Of a stretch of 64,000 nucleotides of DNA, positions 10,851 to 21,400 are shown piece after piece. The stretch spans positions 3,720,001 through 3,784,000 of the forward strand of contig NZ_CP125295.1 of assembly GCF_030412785.1 (NCBI RefSeq), read 5' to 3'. The notes below the pieces were generated by a model. It did not search any database and had not been told where the DNA came from. It saw only the letters and a list, made by a program, of their open reading frames with translations. How positions within the stretch are numbered: position 1 is the first letter of the stretch; each line of letters opens with the position of its first letter. The DNA comes from Paraburkholderia sabiae. GTDB taxonomy: Bacteria > Pseudomonadota > Gammaproteobacteria > Burkholderiales > Burkholderiaceae. Both the position numbers and the translations under genes were made by a program.

Positions 10851-11665
10851 ATAAACGACATCGCCGACAGACAATTCAGCGTGCGCACGGCATGCTCGAC
10901 GGATCGCGTCGTGAATCGCAGCGTGACGCTATCCACTCGCTCCAAAGAAGGCATTTGCGCGAACAGATCAGCAAGCGCAGTAGTTTGCACGCGCAGTTCG
11001 ATATCGACAGGCTGAGGCGCGACGCGTTGTGCGACGGCCAGCCCTTCAAATCTGGCCACAACATCGCGCGCCGCTTCACGAATCGCAGCACACGCACGTT
11101 CCGGCGTCTGCGTCACGCCACTTCCATAACCCGTCGCCTGCTTCGTGACGACGAACGTCGCATCGGGAAACTGCGGCTTCGTTTCTTCCGCGAACACATC
11201 GTCGCCGGATAGCAGTGTGATTCGCGCGCCATACTCACGCGCCAACGCGCCATACAAACCCGCCTCTCCCACATCGCGCCCGTTCATCGTCACGCGCGTG
11301 AACGCGAAGCTGTTGATCGTATGCGCAAGAATGCCCTGCGATTGCGCCATCGCGTGATAGCCGATCATGAACACAAGTTGCGGCGCGTATTCGAGCCCAG
11401 CCATCATGCCGAGTGTGCGCGGCTTGCCCAAGATCACGTTAGCGCGCGCATCGAGCATGTCGGGCAGCAGATTGCGAAAGCCGCCGTGCGAGTCGTTGAC
11501 CCACACGTCCGTGGCGCCGCCCGCGAACGCGCCTTCGATTGCCGCGTTCGCTTCGAGCGTCATCCATCGACGCGCGCGTTCATACTCGCCGTTGCCCGCG
11601 CGCGTCTGCTCGGGATTCACGACACCCGCGACGCCTTCGATATCCACAGAAATCAGTACTTTCAT
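10841..11665 (-). CDS. dppA: D-aminopeptidase, M55 (DppA) family
   Basis: 274 residues. The start [15 protein letters not shown] carries the Asp/Glu metal ligands (SVDIEG). Further metal-site motifs are NDSHGG and IGYHAM. These fit the M55 family, whose Bacillus member DppA is a zinc aminopeptidase for D-amino-acid peptides. It is the last gene of the leftward peptide operon, and its ATG overlaps the stop of the S58 peptidase gene by 4 bases (ATGA), so the two are translationally coupled. Presumably it hydrolyses peptides brought in by GsiABCD; whether D- or L-residues are preferred cannot be told. Confidence 0.85.
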   Translation of the reverse strand: MKVLISVDIEGVAGVVNPEQTRAGNGEYERARRWMTLEANAAIEGAFAGGATDVWVNDSHGGFRNLLPDMLDARANVILGKPRTLGMMAGLEYAPQLVFMIGYHAMAQSQGILAHTINSFAFTRVTMNGRDVGEAGLYGALAREYGARITLLSGDDVFAEETKPQFPDATFVVTKQATGYGSGVTQTPERACAAIREAARDVVARFEGLAVAQRVAPQPVDIELRVQTTALADLFAQMPSLERVDSVTLRFTTRSVEHAVRTLNCLSAMSFMLR

Positions 11666-12720
11666 GGCGTGCGCCGTTTCAACAGTTGTTCGAGATCGGG
11701 TACGGCGTCGTGCAGCGAAAGACGCGTGTGCGCGTCGCGGCCAACGACCGTAGTAGCGGACCACAACCCATCGACGATCGCCTGTTCGACGCTATCCGCG
11801 CATGCCTGAAACAGCGGATCGAGACGCGCGTCGTTGAGCAGTGGCGGCGTGGCGACGAAGTCGCTGTCATGCGGCACTGTCCACGCCGTAGAAAACGCGA
11901 GCGCGATGTCGCCGCTGCCATGGCCATACACCGAGCCTGTGCGCGCAAGACCTGCGGCAGCGCGCATCGACAGACGCTTGAGTTGACGCGCATCGAGCGG
12001 CGCATCGGTGGCGACGATCATGATGATCGAGCCTTGTTCCGGCTTCGCTTTCGCCGCGTCGCGTCGTTGCGCGAGTTCGCGTCCGAGTGGCACGCCGTCG
12101 ATGGTCAGCATCGGCAGACGCCCGAAGTTTGCGAGCACGAGCGCGCCGACCGTGAACGCCTCGCCCGCCACGTTCACGACGCGCGATGCCGAACCGATCC
12201 CGCCTTTCAGATCGAAGCTCGACATCCCGCGACCCGCGCCGACCGACCCGCGTTCGAAAGTCGAAGCGGCCGCATCGAACGCTTGCTGGTAATGCGAAGG
12301 CTCAACGGCAAGCGCCTGAATATCGTTCAGGTAACCATCATTGCATTCGAACACGAGTGGATTCACGGTCGACCACTCGCGCCCGATCTGCGGATTGCTC
12401 GCGATCGCCGCACGAATCTGCGCCTGCGCAACAGCCGCGACGCCGAACGTATTGGTCAGCGCAATCGGCGTTTCGAGCACGCCGAGTTCTTCCACTTGCA
12501 CGAGTCCGATGCTTTTGCCGAACCCGTTGATCACGCTCGCCGCAGCAGGCACCTTCTGACGATAAGGATCATGAAAGTGCGGACGTATCACCGTGACGCC
12601 CGTTTGCACCGCGCCGCTATCGAGCGTGCAGTGCCCGACAGTCACGCCGCCAACATCCGCAATCGTGCCCAAATCGCCCGCAGGCAACACGCCGACATGC
12701 GGCATCGACACAACGCTCAT
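11662..12720 (-). CDS. P1 family (S58, DmpA-type) peptidase
   Basis: 352 residues. Family motifs are GVTVGHCTL near the start, [35 protein letters not shown], and [15 protein letters not shown]. The serine in GSI (residue 231) should be the N-terminal nucleophile released by self-cleavage, as in DmpA and the beta-peptidyl aminopeptidases. Such enzymes take N-terminal D-, L- or beta-amino acids from short peptides or amides. No signal peptide, so cytoplasmic. It overlaps gsiD upstream and dppA downstream by 4 bases each. Confidence 0.87.
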   Translation of the reverse strand: MSVVSMPHVGVLPAGDLGTIADVGGVTVGHCTLDSGAVQTGVTVIRPHFHDPYRQKVPAAASVINGFGKSIGLVQVEELGVLETPIALTNTFGVAAVAQAQIRAAIASNPQIGREWSTVNPLVFECNDGYLNDIQALAVEPSHYQQAFDAAASTFERGSVGAGRGMSSFDLKGGIGSASRVVNVAGEAFTVGALVLANFGRLPMLTIDGVPLGRELAQRRDAAKAKPEQGSIIMIVATDAPLDARQLKRLSMRAAAGLARTGSVYGHGSGDIALAFSTAWTVPHDSDFVATPPLLNDARLDPLFQACADSVEQAIVDGLWSATTVVGRDAHTRLSLHDAVPDLEQLLKRRTP

Positions 12721-13622
12721 GGCCGGTCCAGCTTCGGATCGAGCGCGTCGCGCAAACCATCGCCGAGCAGATTGAACGCGAGCACCGTCAGGAAGATCGC
12801 GAGACTCGGAAAGAGCGCGATATGCGGCGCCGTCACCATGTCGGCGCGCGCTTCGTTGAGCATCGCGCCCCACTCGGGCGTCGGCGGCTGCGCGCCGAGT
12901 CCGAGGAACGACAGGCTCGCGGCCGTGATGATCGACGTGCCGATGCGCATCGTCAGATACACAATGACCGACGAAATCGTGCCCGGCAGAATGTGCCGCA
13001 TGATGATCGTCCAGTCCGACGCGCCGATGCTGCGCGCCGCTTCGATATACGTCAGCTGCTTGAGCATCAGCGTATTGCCGCGCACGAGCCGCGCGAACGC
13101 GGGAATGCTGAACACGGCGACGGCCGCGATCACGTTGATCATGCCGTTGCCGAGAATCGCGACGATGCCGATGGCGAGCAGAATGCCGGGGAACGCGAAC
13201 AGCACGTCGGCGACGCGCATCGTGATGCGGTCCCACCAGCCTTCGTAATAGCCCGCGAGCAATCCGAACAGCGTGCCGATGATCGCGCCGATCGCCACGG
13301 AGAAAAAGCCCGCCGCCAGCGAAATGCGCGTGCCCGCGACGATGCGGCTGAAGATATCGCGGCCCAATGAATCGACGCCGAACCAGTGCGCGGCCGACGG
13401 CCCCGCGTTCAACGCATCGTAGTCGAAATAGTTTTCCGGATCGAACGGAACGATGTGCGGACCCGCAATCGATACGACGATGAGCAGCAGCACGAACACG
13501 CCCGCCGCGAGGGCGACGTGCTGCTTGCGGAATTTGCGCCAGAACTCGCTCCACGGCGTGCGGATCGCGCGTTCCTCGTGAGCGGACGAGACGGTGCGGG
13601 TGTTGTCGGCAGTCGTGCTCAT
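12717..13622 (-). CDS. gsiD: Peptide/glutathione ABC transporter permease
   Basis: 301 residues with the DppC/GsiD layout: an N-terminal helix ([15 protein letters not shown]), an OppC-type N-domain, [13 protein letters not shown], and the permease core with the EAA loop ([21 protein letters not shown]). About six membrane helices. It pairs with the GsiC permease 7 bases upstream. Start ATG 13622 (MSTTADN) was chosen over the longer frame to 13664 because the extra residues overlap gsiC. Confidence 0.87.
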   Translation of the reverse strand: MSTTADNTRTVSSAHEERAIRTPWSEFWRKFRKQHVALAAGVFVLLLIVVSIAGPHIVPFDPENYFDYDALNAGPSAAHWFGVDSLGRDIFSRIVAGTRISLAAGFFSVAIGAIIGTLFGLLAGYYEGWWDRITMRVADVLFAFPGILLAIGIVAILGNGMINVIAAVAVFSIPAFARLVRGNTLMLKQLTYIEAARSIGASDWTIIMRHILPGTISSVIVYLTMRIGTSIITAASLSFLGLGAQPPTPEWGAMLNEARADMVTAPHIALFPSLAIFLTVLAFNLLGDGLRDALDPKLDRP

Positions 13623-13629
13623 GCAGGCC

Positions 13630-14550
13630 TCACTTGAAACGGATGGTCGGATTGATGACGGCATAGAGCACGTCGACGACCAGATTGATGACGATGAATT
13701 CCAGCGAGAACAGCAGCACTTCGGCCTGAATCACGGGATAGTCGCGCATCGCGACGGCGTCCACGAGCAGGCGTCCCATGCCCGGCCAGTTGAACACTAC
13801 TTCGACGACGATCGAGCCGCCGAGCAGAAAACCGAACTGCAGGCCCATCATCGTGACGACGGGAATCATCGCGTTGCGCAGGCAGTGCTTGATGACGACC
13901 CATTGCTCGGCGACGCCCTTCGCACGCGCAGTGCGCACGAAATCTTCGTTCAGCACCTCGACGAACGACGCCCGCGTGAAGCGCGCCATCACGGCGGCGA
14001 CGGCAGCGCCGAGCGTGATCGACGGCAACACGTAGCTGCGCCATGAACCATCGCCGACAATCGGCAACCAGCCGAGCTGCACGGAGAACACTTCCATCAG
14101 CAGCATGCCGAACGCGAACGCCGGAAACGAAATGCCCGACACGGCGAGCGTCATGCCGAGTCTGTCGGGCCATTTGTTGCGCCACACAGCCGACACGATG
14201 CCGATCGCCATGCCGAAGATCACGGCCCACACCATGCTGACGAGCGTCAGCAGCAGCGTCGGCATGAAGCGCTCGCCGATCTCCGCGGAGACAGGGCGCT
14301 TGCTGCGCGTCGAGACACCGAAGTCGCCATGCGCGATGCGCACGAAGAAATTGACGAACTGCTGCGGCATCGGTTTGTCGAGACCGAGATCGGCGCGCAC
14401 CAGGGCGACGGTGGCATCGTCGGCTTCGGGGCCGGCGGCGAGCCGCGCGGGATCGCCGGGCAGCATGTGCACGAAAAGGAACACGAGGCCGGCGACGATG
14501 ACGAGTGTCGGCAGCAGGCCCAGCAGACGTTTGACGAGAAAATTCAGCAT
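13630..14550 (-). CDS. gsiC: Peptide/glutathione ABC transporter permease
   Basis: 306 residues of the DppB/GsiC type: [21 protein letters not shown] begins the first helix, followed by [14 protein letters not shown] and the ABC permease core with the EAA-like loop ([21 protein letters not shown]). Six membrane helices. It should form the channel together with GsiD. In this operon gsiB lies upstream of it, separated by 107 bases that contain a hairpin. Confidence 0.87.
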   Translation of the reverse strand: MLNFLVKRLLGLLPTLVIVAGLVFLFVHMLPGDPARLAAGPEADDATVALVRADLGLDKPMPQQFVNFFVRIAHGDFGVSTRSKRPVSAEIGERFMPTLLLTLVSMVWAVIFGMAIGIVSAVWRNKWPDRLGMTLAVSGISFPAFAFGMLLMEVFSVQLGWLPIVGDGSWRSYVLPSITLGAAVAAVMARFTRASFVEVLNEDFVRTARAKGVAEQWVVIKHCLRNAMIPVVTMMGLQFGFLLGGSIVVEVVFNWPGMGRLLVDAVAMRDYPVIQAEVLLFSLEFIVINLVVDVLYAVINPTIRFK

Positions 14551-14594
14551 GAGAGCGATCCGCTATCGAAAAACATGTGCGGCATGAAGCAAAC

Positions 14595-14646
14595 GCGCTG
14601 GCCCCAAAAAATACCAAACCATCAGCATTCAGATTGGAGCCAGCGC
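14595..14646. other. Inverted repeat between gsiB and gsiC
   Basis: GCGCTGGC (14595-14602) and GCCAGCGC (14639-14646) are exact inverted copies 36 bases apart. In the gsiB-gsiC message this would form a stem just after the gsiB stop. A role in stabilising the gsiB segment relative to the permease genes, as known for other binding-protein operons, is plausible but unproven. Confidence 0.4.
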
Positions 14647-14657
14647 AACGCGCGCGA

Positions 14658-16220
14658 TTACTTCAGCGCGATTTCATCGAAGTTGAACGAGCCGTCCGGC
14701 GCGACGAACGCACCCGAAAGCCGCTTGCTGCGCGCATACACGACCTTCTCCTTGACGAGGAAGATCCACGGCGCGTCGGCCCAGATGCGCTTTTGCGCAT
14801 CGCCGTAGAGCGCGGCCTTTTGCGTGCGGTCGGTGGTTTCGAGCGCCTTCGACAGATCGCTGTCGACGGTATCGTTCTTGTAGTACGCGGTGTTCACGAG
14901 CTTCGGCGGGATCGACGACGACGCGAGCAGCGGCGTGATGCCCCAATCGGCTTCGCCCGTCGACGACGACCAGCCGATGTAGTACATGCGCACAGGCGCC
15001 GTCGCCGGATCTTGCGCGCTTTCCACCTTCGCGACGCGCTGGCCGGCTTCAAGCGCTTCGACGCTCGTCTTCACGCCGACTTGCGCCAGCTGCTGCTGCA
15101 CGAACTGGATCGCCTTCTGCGCCGTCGAGTTGTTGTACGCCGACCAGAGCGTCGTTTCGAAGCCGTTCGGATAGCCCGCTTCCTTCAGCAGCGCGCGCGC
15201 CTTCGCCGGGTCGTACGGCCACGGGCCGAGTTTCGTCGCATAATCGACACCTTCGGGCAGCACGCCGTCGGCGGGCACCGCGTAACCAGAGAACGCGACC
15301 TTCGCGAGCGCTTCCTTGTTGATCGCGTAGTTCAGCGCTTCACGCACCTTCGGATTGTCGAACGGCTTCTTCGTCGTGTTCAGGCTGACGTAGCGGTTGA
15401 TGATCGACGGCGTCGCGACGATGTCGACCTTCGGGCTCGATTGCAGCGCCGAAGCCTGCTCGAACGGAATGCGGAACGCGAAGTCGGCTTCGCCCGTGCG
15501 CATCAGCGCGGCGCGCGTGTTGTTGTCGACGACGGGCTTCCAGTCGATTTCGTCGATCTTCGGATAACCCTTCTTCCAGTAGCCATCGAACTTCTTGACA
15601 GTCAGATCGCCCGCCGGGTCCCACTTCACGAGTTCGAACGGACCCGTGCCGACGGGATGAAACGCGAGATCCTTGCCGTACTTCTTCATCGCGGCGGGCG
15701 AGATCATCACCGCCGACGGATGCGCGAGCACGTTGACGAACGCGGAGAACGGCGTCTTCAGCGTGACCTTCACCGTGTACGGATCGACCACTTCCGTCTT
15801 CTCGATACGGCTGAACATGTTGTAGCGCTTCAGCTTGTTCGCCGGATCCGTCACGCGGTCGAAGGTCGCTTTCACAGCGGCTGCATTGAAGTCGGTGCCG
15901 TCCTGGAACTTCACGCCCTGGCGCAGCTTGAACGTGTAGACGCGCGCGTCGGGGCTGGCTTCATAGCTCGTTGCGAGCACGTTGACGAGCTTCATGTCCT
16001 TGTCGAAGCCGAACAGGCCTTGATAGAACGACTTCGACACGGCTTGCGAGAGCGTGTCGTTCGCGTCGTACGGATCGAGCGTCGTGAACGTCGAGTCGAC
16101 GGCCATCATGGCTGTCTGCGCCGCGTGGGCACCCGCCGACGCGAGCATCGCAAAGACCAGCGCGCCGCTCGTGACGAGCGAACGCAGGCGCAACGGTTGA
16201 CACAAGAGAGGCATAGTCAT
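14658..16220 (-). CDS. gsiB: Peptide/glutathione ABC transporter, solute-binding protein
   Basis: 520 residues of the SBP_bac_5 family (E. coli GsiB has about 512). The signal peptide ends near residue 33 (GAHA). Recognisable parts are [25 protein letters not shown] start of the mature domain, [17 protein letters not shown] and [15 protein letters not shown]. It should bind glutathione or small peptides in the periplasm. Start ATG 16220 was chosen; the frame is open to 16328, but the signal peptide begins here and GGAG lies upstream. Confidence 0.87.
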   Translation of the reverse strand: MTMPLLCQPLRLRSLVTSGALVFAMLASAGAHAAQTAMMAVDSTFTTLDPYDANDTLSQAVSKSFYQGLFGFDKDMKLVNVLATSYEASPDARVYTFKLRQGVKFQDGTDFNAAAVKATFDRVTDPANKLKRYNMFSRIEKTEVVDPYTVKVTLKTPFSAFVNVLAHPSAVMISPAAMKKYGKDLAFHPVGTGPFELVKWDPAGDLTVKKFDGYWKKGYPKIDEIDWKPVVDNNTRAALMRTGEADFAFRIPFEQASALQSSPKVDIVATPSIINRYVSLNTTKKPFDNPKVREALNYAINKEALAKVAFSGYAVPADGVLPEGVDYATKLGPWPYDPAKARALLKEAGYPNGFETTLWSAYNNSTAQKAIQFVQQQLAQVGVKTSVEALEAGQRVAKVESAQDPATAPVRMYYIGWSSSTGEADWGITPLLASSSIPPKLVNTAYYKNDTVDSDLSKALETTDRTQKAALYGDAQKRIWADAPWIFLVKEKVVYARSKRLSGAFVAPDGSFNFDEIALK

Positions 16221-16324
16221 CGTTTCAAAACTCCACTGAGCAAGAGAACTGCTTGTTGTCATGCCGCTGGTCTGCGCGGCTTCTGGTTGTGCTGCCTGAC
16301 TGCTTTCCGCTGCGCGCCGCGCGC

Positions 16325-18214
16325 TCAATACGCGCCGCCAATCCGATGCGCGGCCACGAAATGATCCGGCCCGACGGCGACGAGCGGCGCGACGACGGGC
16401 TCATCGTCGAGCGAGCGGATCGGGCTCGGCAGTTCGTCGGCGGCGAGCATGCGCTTCGCGTGGCGGCGCGCGGGATCGGCGACGGGCACCGCGCCCATCA
16501 GCTTCTTCGTGTACGGATGCTGCGGCGATTCGAACACCGCGCGACGAGGCCCGATCTCGACGATCTGCCCGAGATACATCACCGCAACGCGATGACTGAT
16601 GCGCTCGACGACAGCCATGTCGTGCGAGATGAACAGATACGCGACGCCCAGTTCACGCTGCAAATCCAGCATCAGATTGACGATCTGCGCCTGCACGGAG
16701 ACGTCGAGCGCCGACACGGATTCGTCCGCGATCACCACTTTCGGATTGAGCGCGAGTGCGCGTGCAATCGCGATCCGCTGACGCTGACCGCCGGAGAATT
16801 CATGCGGATAGCGGCGCGCGGCATCGGCGGGCAGGCCGACCTTGTCGAGCAGCCACGCGACGCGCGCCTGCGCTTCCTTGCCGCTCGCGACGTTGTGCAC
16901 GAGCAGCGGCTCCATGATCGAAAAGCCCACCGTCAGACGCGGATTGAGCGACGCAAACGGGTCCTGGAAAATGAACTGGATATCGCGGCGCAGTGCCTGC
17001 AACGAAGGACCGCTGAGCGAACTGATGTCCTTGCCGTCGAATTCGATGCTGCCGCTCTGGCTTTCGACGAGACGCAGCAACGAGCGCCCGGTCGTCGATT
17101 TGCCGCAACCGGATTCGCCGACGAGCGCGAGCGTTTCGCCCGCATGCAGATCGAAGCTGACGCGCTCGACAGCGTGCACGCGGCCCGTGAGCTTGCTGAA
17201 CAAACCGCTGCGAACGGGGAAGCGCGTGACGAGATCGCGCACGCGGAGAACGGGTTGTGCTGCTTGAGTTTGCGTCTGCGCTTGTGCTTCGGGAGCCGCT
17301 TTAGCCTGTTCGCCATCAAGCGTGAGCAGCGAGAACTTCGCGGGCGCATCGGTGCCTTGCATCGAACCGAGTTTCGGCACGGCGGCAAGCAGCGCTTTCG
17401 TATAAGGATGCGCGGGCGCGGCGAACAGTTGTGCCGACTCGCCTTCTTCCACCTTGTCGCCGCGATACATCACGAGCACGCGATCCGCGACTTCGGCGAC
17501 GACGCCCATATCGTGCGTGATGAAGATCACGCCCATGTTCATCTCATCCTGCAAGCCGCGGATCAGTTGCAGAATCTGCGCCTGAATCGTCACGTCGAGC
17601 GCGGTGGTCGGCTCGTCGGCGATCAGCAGCGAAGGCTTGCATGACAGCGCCATCGCGATCATCACGCGCTGACGCATGCCACCCGACAACTGATGCGGAT
17701 AGCGCGCGGCCACGCGGCGCGCTTCGGGAATGCGCACGAGATCGAGCAGACGCAGCGTTTCCGCATGCGCTTCGCTGCGGCTCTTGTTCTGATGCAGCGC
17801 GATCGCTTCGCCGATCTGATCGCCGACCGTGAACACGGGATTCAGCGACGTCATCGGCTCCTGAAAGATCATCGCGATGTCCGCGCCGCGAACGGAACGC
17901 ATCGTTGCTTGCGATGCTTGCACGAGATCGAGCACGCTGCCGTTGCGACGGCGAAACGCGATGCTGCCGTTCGCGATCTTTCCGCCGCCATGCTCGACGA
18001 GACGCATCAATGCGAGCGACGTCACCGACTTGCCCGAACCCGATTCGCCGACGATCGCGAGCGTCTCGCCGCGATCGACGGTGAGCGACAGGTCGCGCAC
18101 CGCGTTGAACGTGGTCTCGCCGCGACGGAACGCGACCGTCATGCTGTCGATATCGACGACACGTTGCGGCGGCAGGTTATCGAGCGGGCGTGGCGTTTTC
18201 TGCGTGTTCGGCAC
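16325..18214 (-). CDS. gsiA: Peptide/glutathione ABC transporter, double ATP-binding protein
   Basis: 629 residues with two ABC domains in one chain, the hallmark of GsiA/YliA. Domain 1 has Walker [10 protein letters not shown], signature [12 protein letters not shown] and Walker [13 protein letters not shown]. Domain 2 has [21 protein letters not shown] and [11 protein letters not shown]. Each ends in an oppD-type C-terminal segment ([24 protein letters not shown]). An Ala/Gln-rich linker (repeated AQ/TQ) joins them. It energises uptake through GsiCD. Confidence 0.92.
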   Translation of the reverse strand: MPNTQKTPRPLDNLPPQRVVDIDSMTVAFRRGETTFNAVRDLSLTVDRGETLAIVGESGSGKSVTSLALMRLVEHGGGKIANGSIAFRRRNGSVLDLVQASQATMRSVRGADIAMIFQEPMTSLNPVFTVGDQIGEAIALHQNKSRSEAHAETLRLLDLVRIPEARRVAARYPHQLSGGMRQRVMIAMALSCKPSLLIADEPTTALDVTIQAQILQLIRGLQDEMNMGVIFITHDMGVVAEVADRVLVMYRGDKVEEGESAQLFAAPAHPYTKALLAAVPKLGSMQGTDAPAKFSLLTLDGEQAKAAPEAQAQTQTQAAQPVLRVRDLVTRFPVRSGLFSKLTGRVHAVERVSFDLHAGETLALVGESGCGKSTTGRSLLRLVESQSGSIEFDGKDISSLSGPSLQALRRDIQFIFQDPFASLNPRLTVGFSIMEPLLVHNVASGKEAQARVAWLLDKVGLPADAARRYPHEFSGGQRQRIAIARALALNPKVVIADESVSALDVSVQAQIVNLMLDLQRELGVAYLFISHDMAVVERISHRVAVMYLGQIVEIGPRRAVFESPQHPYTKKLMGAVPVADPARRHAKRMLAADELPSPIRSLDDEPVVAPLVAVGPDHFVAAHRIGGAY

Positions 18215-18249
18215 TGTGATGTCTCTCGGCGTCTGTTGCAGGGGATGGC

Positions 18250-19230
18250 TTAGCGATAGATTGCTGTGAAAGGCGCTTCGCCGACGCGTGCATAGCCGCG
18301 GTACATGCCCTCGGTGTTGAAGGGCAGCACGACGTTGCCATGCGCGTCGACGGCGATCAGGCCACCGCGTCCGTCGATGCGCGGCAGGCGGTTCATCACG
18401 ACATCGTTCGCTGCCTCTTCGAGCGACACGCCGCGATAGGACATCTGCGCGGCGACGTCGTACGCGGCGACCATGCGCATGAACATTTCGCCCGAGCCCG
18501 TGGTGGAGACGGCGCAGGTGGCGTCGTCGGCATAGCAGCCCGCACCGATCAACGGCGCATCGCCGACGCGCCCGATCTGCTTGTTCGTGATGCCGCCCGT
18601 CGACGTCGCGGCCGCGACGTGGCCGTACAGATCGACGGCCACTGCGCCGACCGTGCCGAACTTCTTGTTCGGATCGATGGGTTCATGCGGCAGCGTGTCG
18701 CCTGATTGAGCGGCGAGCGTCGCGCCGTCGTGATCGAGCATTGCGCGCTGCTGCTCGCGTGCGAGTTGCCACTGACGATGACGCGCGTCGGTATGGAAAT
18801 ACGACGGATCGACGAATTCGAGGCCCTGTTCCTGTGCGAACGCTTCGGCACCTTCGGCAGTGAACATCACGTGCTCGCTGTATTCGAGAACATGGCGCGC
18901 CGCGACGATCGGATTGCGCACGCGCTTCACGCACGACACGGCGCCCGCTCCGAGCGTGCGGCCGTCCATGATCGACGCATCGAGTTCGTGCGTGCCCGCC
19001 GACGTGAACACCGCGCCGTGCCCGGCGTTGAACAGCGGACAGTCTTCGAGCAGCCGCACGGCTTGCGTGACGGCATCGAGCGCACTGCCGCCGTCGGCGA
19101 GCACGCGCTGCGCGGCGACGAGCACCGCGCGCAATTCGGCGTGATAGCGGGCTTCCGCATCGGGGGCCATCGACGCGCGCACGATCGTGCCCGCGCCGCC
19201 GTGAATTGCGACTACCGCGTTGGTGTTCAT
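18250..19230 (-). CDS. iaaA: Isoaspartyl peptidase / plant-type L-asparaginase
   Basis: 326 residues, an Ntn-hydrolase. The N-terminal half contains AIHGGAGTI and NAGHGAVFT; the predicted self-cleavage site is before Thr193 in [10 protein letters not shown], and the small subunit has [11 protein letters not shown]. The family removes N-terminal beta-aspartyl residues from dipeptides and slowly hydrolyses asparagine. In E. coli iaaA is likewise next to gsiABCD, supporting the assignment. ATG 19230 overlaps the stop of the RpiR regulator gene by 4 bases. Confidence 0.9.
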   Translation of the reverse strand: MNTNAVVAIHGGAGTIVRASMAPDAEARYHAELRAVLVAAQRVLADGGSALDAVTQAVRLLEDCPLFNAGHGAVFTSAGTHELDASIMDGRTLGAGAVSCVKRVRNPIVAARHVLEYSEHVMFTAEGAEAFAQEQGLEFVDPSYFHTDARHRQWQLAREQQRAMLDHDGATLAAQSGDTLPHEPIDPNKKFGTVGAVAVDLYGHVAAATSTGGITNKQIGRVGDAPLIGAGCYADDATCAVSTTGSGEMFMRMVAAYDVAAQMSYRGVSLEEAANDVVMNRLPRIDGRGGLIAVDAHGNVVLPFNTEGMYRGYARVGEAPFTAIYR

Positions 19231-20177
19231 TGCTTCTTCTTTGCGTGGTTGGAAGTGGGCCGCGTGACGGCCTTCGATTGGGCTGGCAGCGCTGCTGTAT
19301 TGGTGAGCCACGGCAACACGAACTCGGTCATGTTGGCGGCGGCCTGCGCGGAACGCTTCGCGCGAAATGCGACGGCGTCGCACAGCGCTTCGATCACCGC
19401 GAGCACGGTCGCTTCCGATGTCGCGGCGAGACGGCGTTCCGCGCGAATGAAGAGCGAGCGCGTGGCGATTGCCGCGAGCGGTGACGCCGGGCTGTCCGTC
19501 AGCGCGAGGACGTCCGCGCCGAGACTGGCCGCGCGGCGCGCGAGTTCGATGGTGTCGTCGACATAGCGCGGGAACGCGATGGCGATCACGAGATCGCCCT
19601 TGCCCGCGTTGAAGAGGCGGCGCGCCGCGTGCGTCGGGCCGCCGATCAGCGCGAGCGACTGCACGTTGTCGTGATACGGCAGCAGGTTGTGCTCCATCAG
19701 GCTCGCGAGAAACGCACTCGCGCCGCAGCCGATGATGAACACGCGTCGCGCCGCGATGATCGCTTCGACGGCGACTTCGGCGGCCGTACCGTCGATGGCG
19801 GCGCGCGTCGTGCCGAGATTGGTGGCCGCCTGTTCAAGCGATGCGCTGAACAGTTCGTCGCCGTTCGTCTGCGATTCCTGCGCGGAGCGCAGACGTTCGA
19901 CAGGCGCGAGCGTCGCTTCGAAACCGCGCACGAGCGCCTCGCGAAACGCCGGAAAGCCGTCGAAGCCGAGCGCGCGCGCGAAGCGGTTCGCCGTCGCGAT
20001 GGACGCGCCGACGGCCGTCGCCAGTTCGTCGATGCGCATGGTCGCGGCGCGGAACTGGTTGGCCAGCACGAACTCGCCCATGCGCCGATGAACGGGCGTG
20101 AGGATCGGCATCGCGGCCGTGATGCGCGCGGCGATGGCGGGTTCGGCGGCGGATTGTTTGGGGCTGTGACGGGACAT
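19227..20177 (-). CDS. MurR/RpiR family regulator of the peptide operon
   Basis: 316 residues. The N-terminal HTH_6 domain (about residues 20-95) reads ITPVH-like ILTPVHRRMGEFVLANQF, then MRIDELATAVGASIATANRFARALGF. The C-terminal SIS domain (about 130-260) contains RVFIIGCGASAF and AIAFPRYVDDTIELARRAASLGA. SIS domains normally bind phosphosugars, so the effector here may be a sugar phosphate or a cell-wall compound. It is the first gene of the leftward operon and overlaps iaaA by 4 bases. Two AT-rich dyads upstream (20221-20257) are likely operators. Confidence 0.85.
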   Translation of the reverse strand: MSRHSPKQSAAEPAIAARITAAMPILTPVHRRMGEFVLANQFRAATMRIDELATAVGASIATANRFARALGFDGFPAFREALVRGFEATLAPVERLRSAQESQTNGDELFSASLEQAATNLGTTRAAIDGTAAEVAVEAIIAARRVFIIGCGASAFLASLMEHNLLPYHDNVQSLALIGGPTHAARRLFNAGKGDLVIAIAFPRYVDDTIELARRAASLGADVLALTDSPASPLAAIATRSLFIRAERRLAATSEATVLAVIEALCDAVAFRAKRSAQAAANMTEFVLPWLTNTAALPAQSKAVTRPTSNHAKKKQ

Positions 20178-20220
20178 CGGTGTCGGAGTGATCTGTCGGG
20201 GCTGGCCCGGAATGAAAGTG

Positions 20221-20257
20221 AATTTACATGAAATTGGTCTTGTGAAAAAATATTTTC
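20221..20257. promoter_or_regulatory. Candidate operator pair upstream of the RpiR-led operon
   Basis: AATTT-ACATG-AAATT (20221-20235) is an exact dyad, and GAAAAAATATTTTC (20244-20257) is a nearly exact one. Both lie 44-80 bases upstream of the rpiR-type start in an AT-rich patch within GC-rich DNA. AT-rich dyads are usual for MurR/RpiR proteins, so self-regulation is likely; the assignment is inferred. Confidence 0.5.
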
Positions 20258-20382
20258 TTTCGGGATTGGGGTTTGTACGGGGCGAGGCGTGATGAAAGCG
20301 GGCTGCGAAGATCGAGCGGTACATGCAGTTCGCCGGATGCTCAGCCCCGCCAACCCTTCGCGCTATCATCTCTATCTTCGAG

Positions 20383-21327
20383 ATGAAAACGACACAGCCG
20401 GACATGGCAAGAGAAAACACGACAGGAGTGGGACGCCGGGATGCGGGGCGCGCATCGGCCGACGAGGACAGCGCACGCAGCCCAGACATCGCTGATTCCG
20501 CCGATGAAGAATCCGGCGGCGGCTCGACCTATCTCGTCCCCGGGCTCGAGCGCGGCTTGCGCATCCTCGCCGAGTTTTCGGCGCGCGAACCCGTGCTCGG
20601 CGCGCCTGAACTGTCGAAGCGCATCGGCATTCCGCGCACGACGACTTTCCGTCTGCTGCAAACGCTCGAAGCGCTTGGCTTTCTCGAACGCGCCAACGGC
20701 GAGCGTCACTTTAGGCTCGGCGTCGCCGTGTTGCGGCTGGGCTTCGAATATCTGAGTTCGCTCGAACTGACCGACTTCGGCACGCCGATCCTCGAACGTT
20801 TGCGCGATCAGACTGGCCTGAGCACGCATCTGCTGATACGCGACGAGCGCGATGTCGTGTTCGTCGCGAAGGCGCAAACGCACGATCCGATGTTCAGCTC
20901 GGTGAAAGTGCACGTCGGCACGCGGCTGCCCGCGCATGCGACCGTGCATGGCCAGGTGCTGATGGGCGATCTATCGCTGATGCAGCTGCGTCAGCTTTAT
21001 CCCGAGTCGCAACTCGAACGCTTCACCGACCGCACGCCCGCGACCGTCGATGAACTGTATGAACGCATCCGCGAAACGGCAACGCAGGGTTATGCGCTCA
21101 GCGAGGCATCGTTCGAGCGCGGTATTTCTGTGGTGAGCGCGCCCGTGCGGGACCAGACGGGCAAGATCGTCGCGGCGATGACGGCGACGGTGCCGCGTTC
21201 CGATATCGGCGACGACGAGCGCGCGCCGCTCGTCGCCAAGGTGTGCGGCGCGGCGCTGGATCTGTCGGCGCGGCTGAACTACAGACCATCGGCGGACGAT
21301 CCGACTTTCATGAAGTCGCGCGCCTGA
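20383..21327 (+). CDS. IclR family transcriptional regulator (paralogue 1)
   Basis: 314 residues. After a disordered acidic start of about 45 residues, the winged helix reads VPGLERGLRILAEFS, LGAPELSKRIGIPRTTTFRLLQTLEALGFLER; the IclR effector domain follows (VFVAKAQTHDPMFSSVKVHVGTRLPAHAT). It is strikingly similar to the regulator at 26932, sharing long identical blocks such as LGFEYLSSLELTD. The start is uncertain: ATG 20383 is given, ATG 20404 is possible and neither has a strong ribosome site. It sits 73 bases before the convergent porin gene, across a shared terminator. Confidence 0.8.
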   Translation: MKTTQPDMARENTTGVGRRDAGRASADEDSARSPDIADSADEESGGGSTYLVPGLERGLRILAEFSAREPVLGAPELSKRIGIPRTTTFRLLQTLEALGFLERANGERHFRLGVAVLRLGFEYLSSLELTDFGTPILERLRDQTGLSTHLLIRDERDVVFVAKAQTHDPMFSSVKVHVGTRLPAHATVHGQVLMGDLSLMQLRQLYPESQLERFTDRTPATVDELYERIRETATQGYALSEASFERGISVVSAPVRDQTGKIVAAMTATVPRSDIGDDERAPLVAKVCGAALDLSARLNYRPSADDPTFMKSRA

Positions 21328-21356
21328 ACGCGTCGCGGAACACATGCATCAAATGA

Positions 21357-21384
21357 AAACAGGCGGCCCTCGGGCCGCCTGTTT
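21357..21384. terminator. Bidirectional Rho-independent terminator (IclR / porin)
   Basis: A perfect 13-bp stem (AAACAGGCGGCCC with GGGCCGCCTGTTT) around a two-base tip. It lies between the convergent IclR and porin genes, with T-rich sequence on the right and A-rich on the left, so it can stop transcription from both sides. Confidence 0.85.
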
Positions 21385-21400
21385 CTTTTCATCCGTGAGT

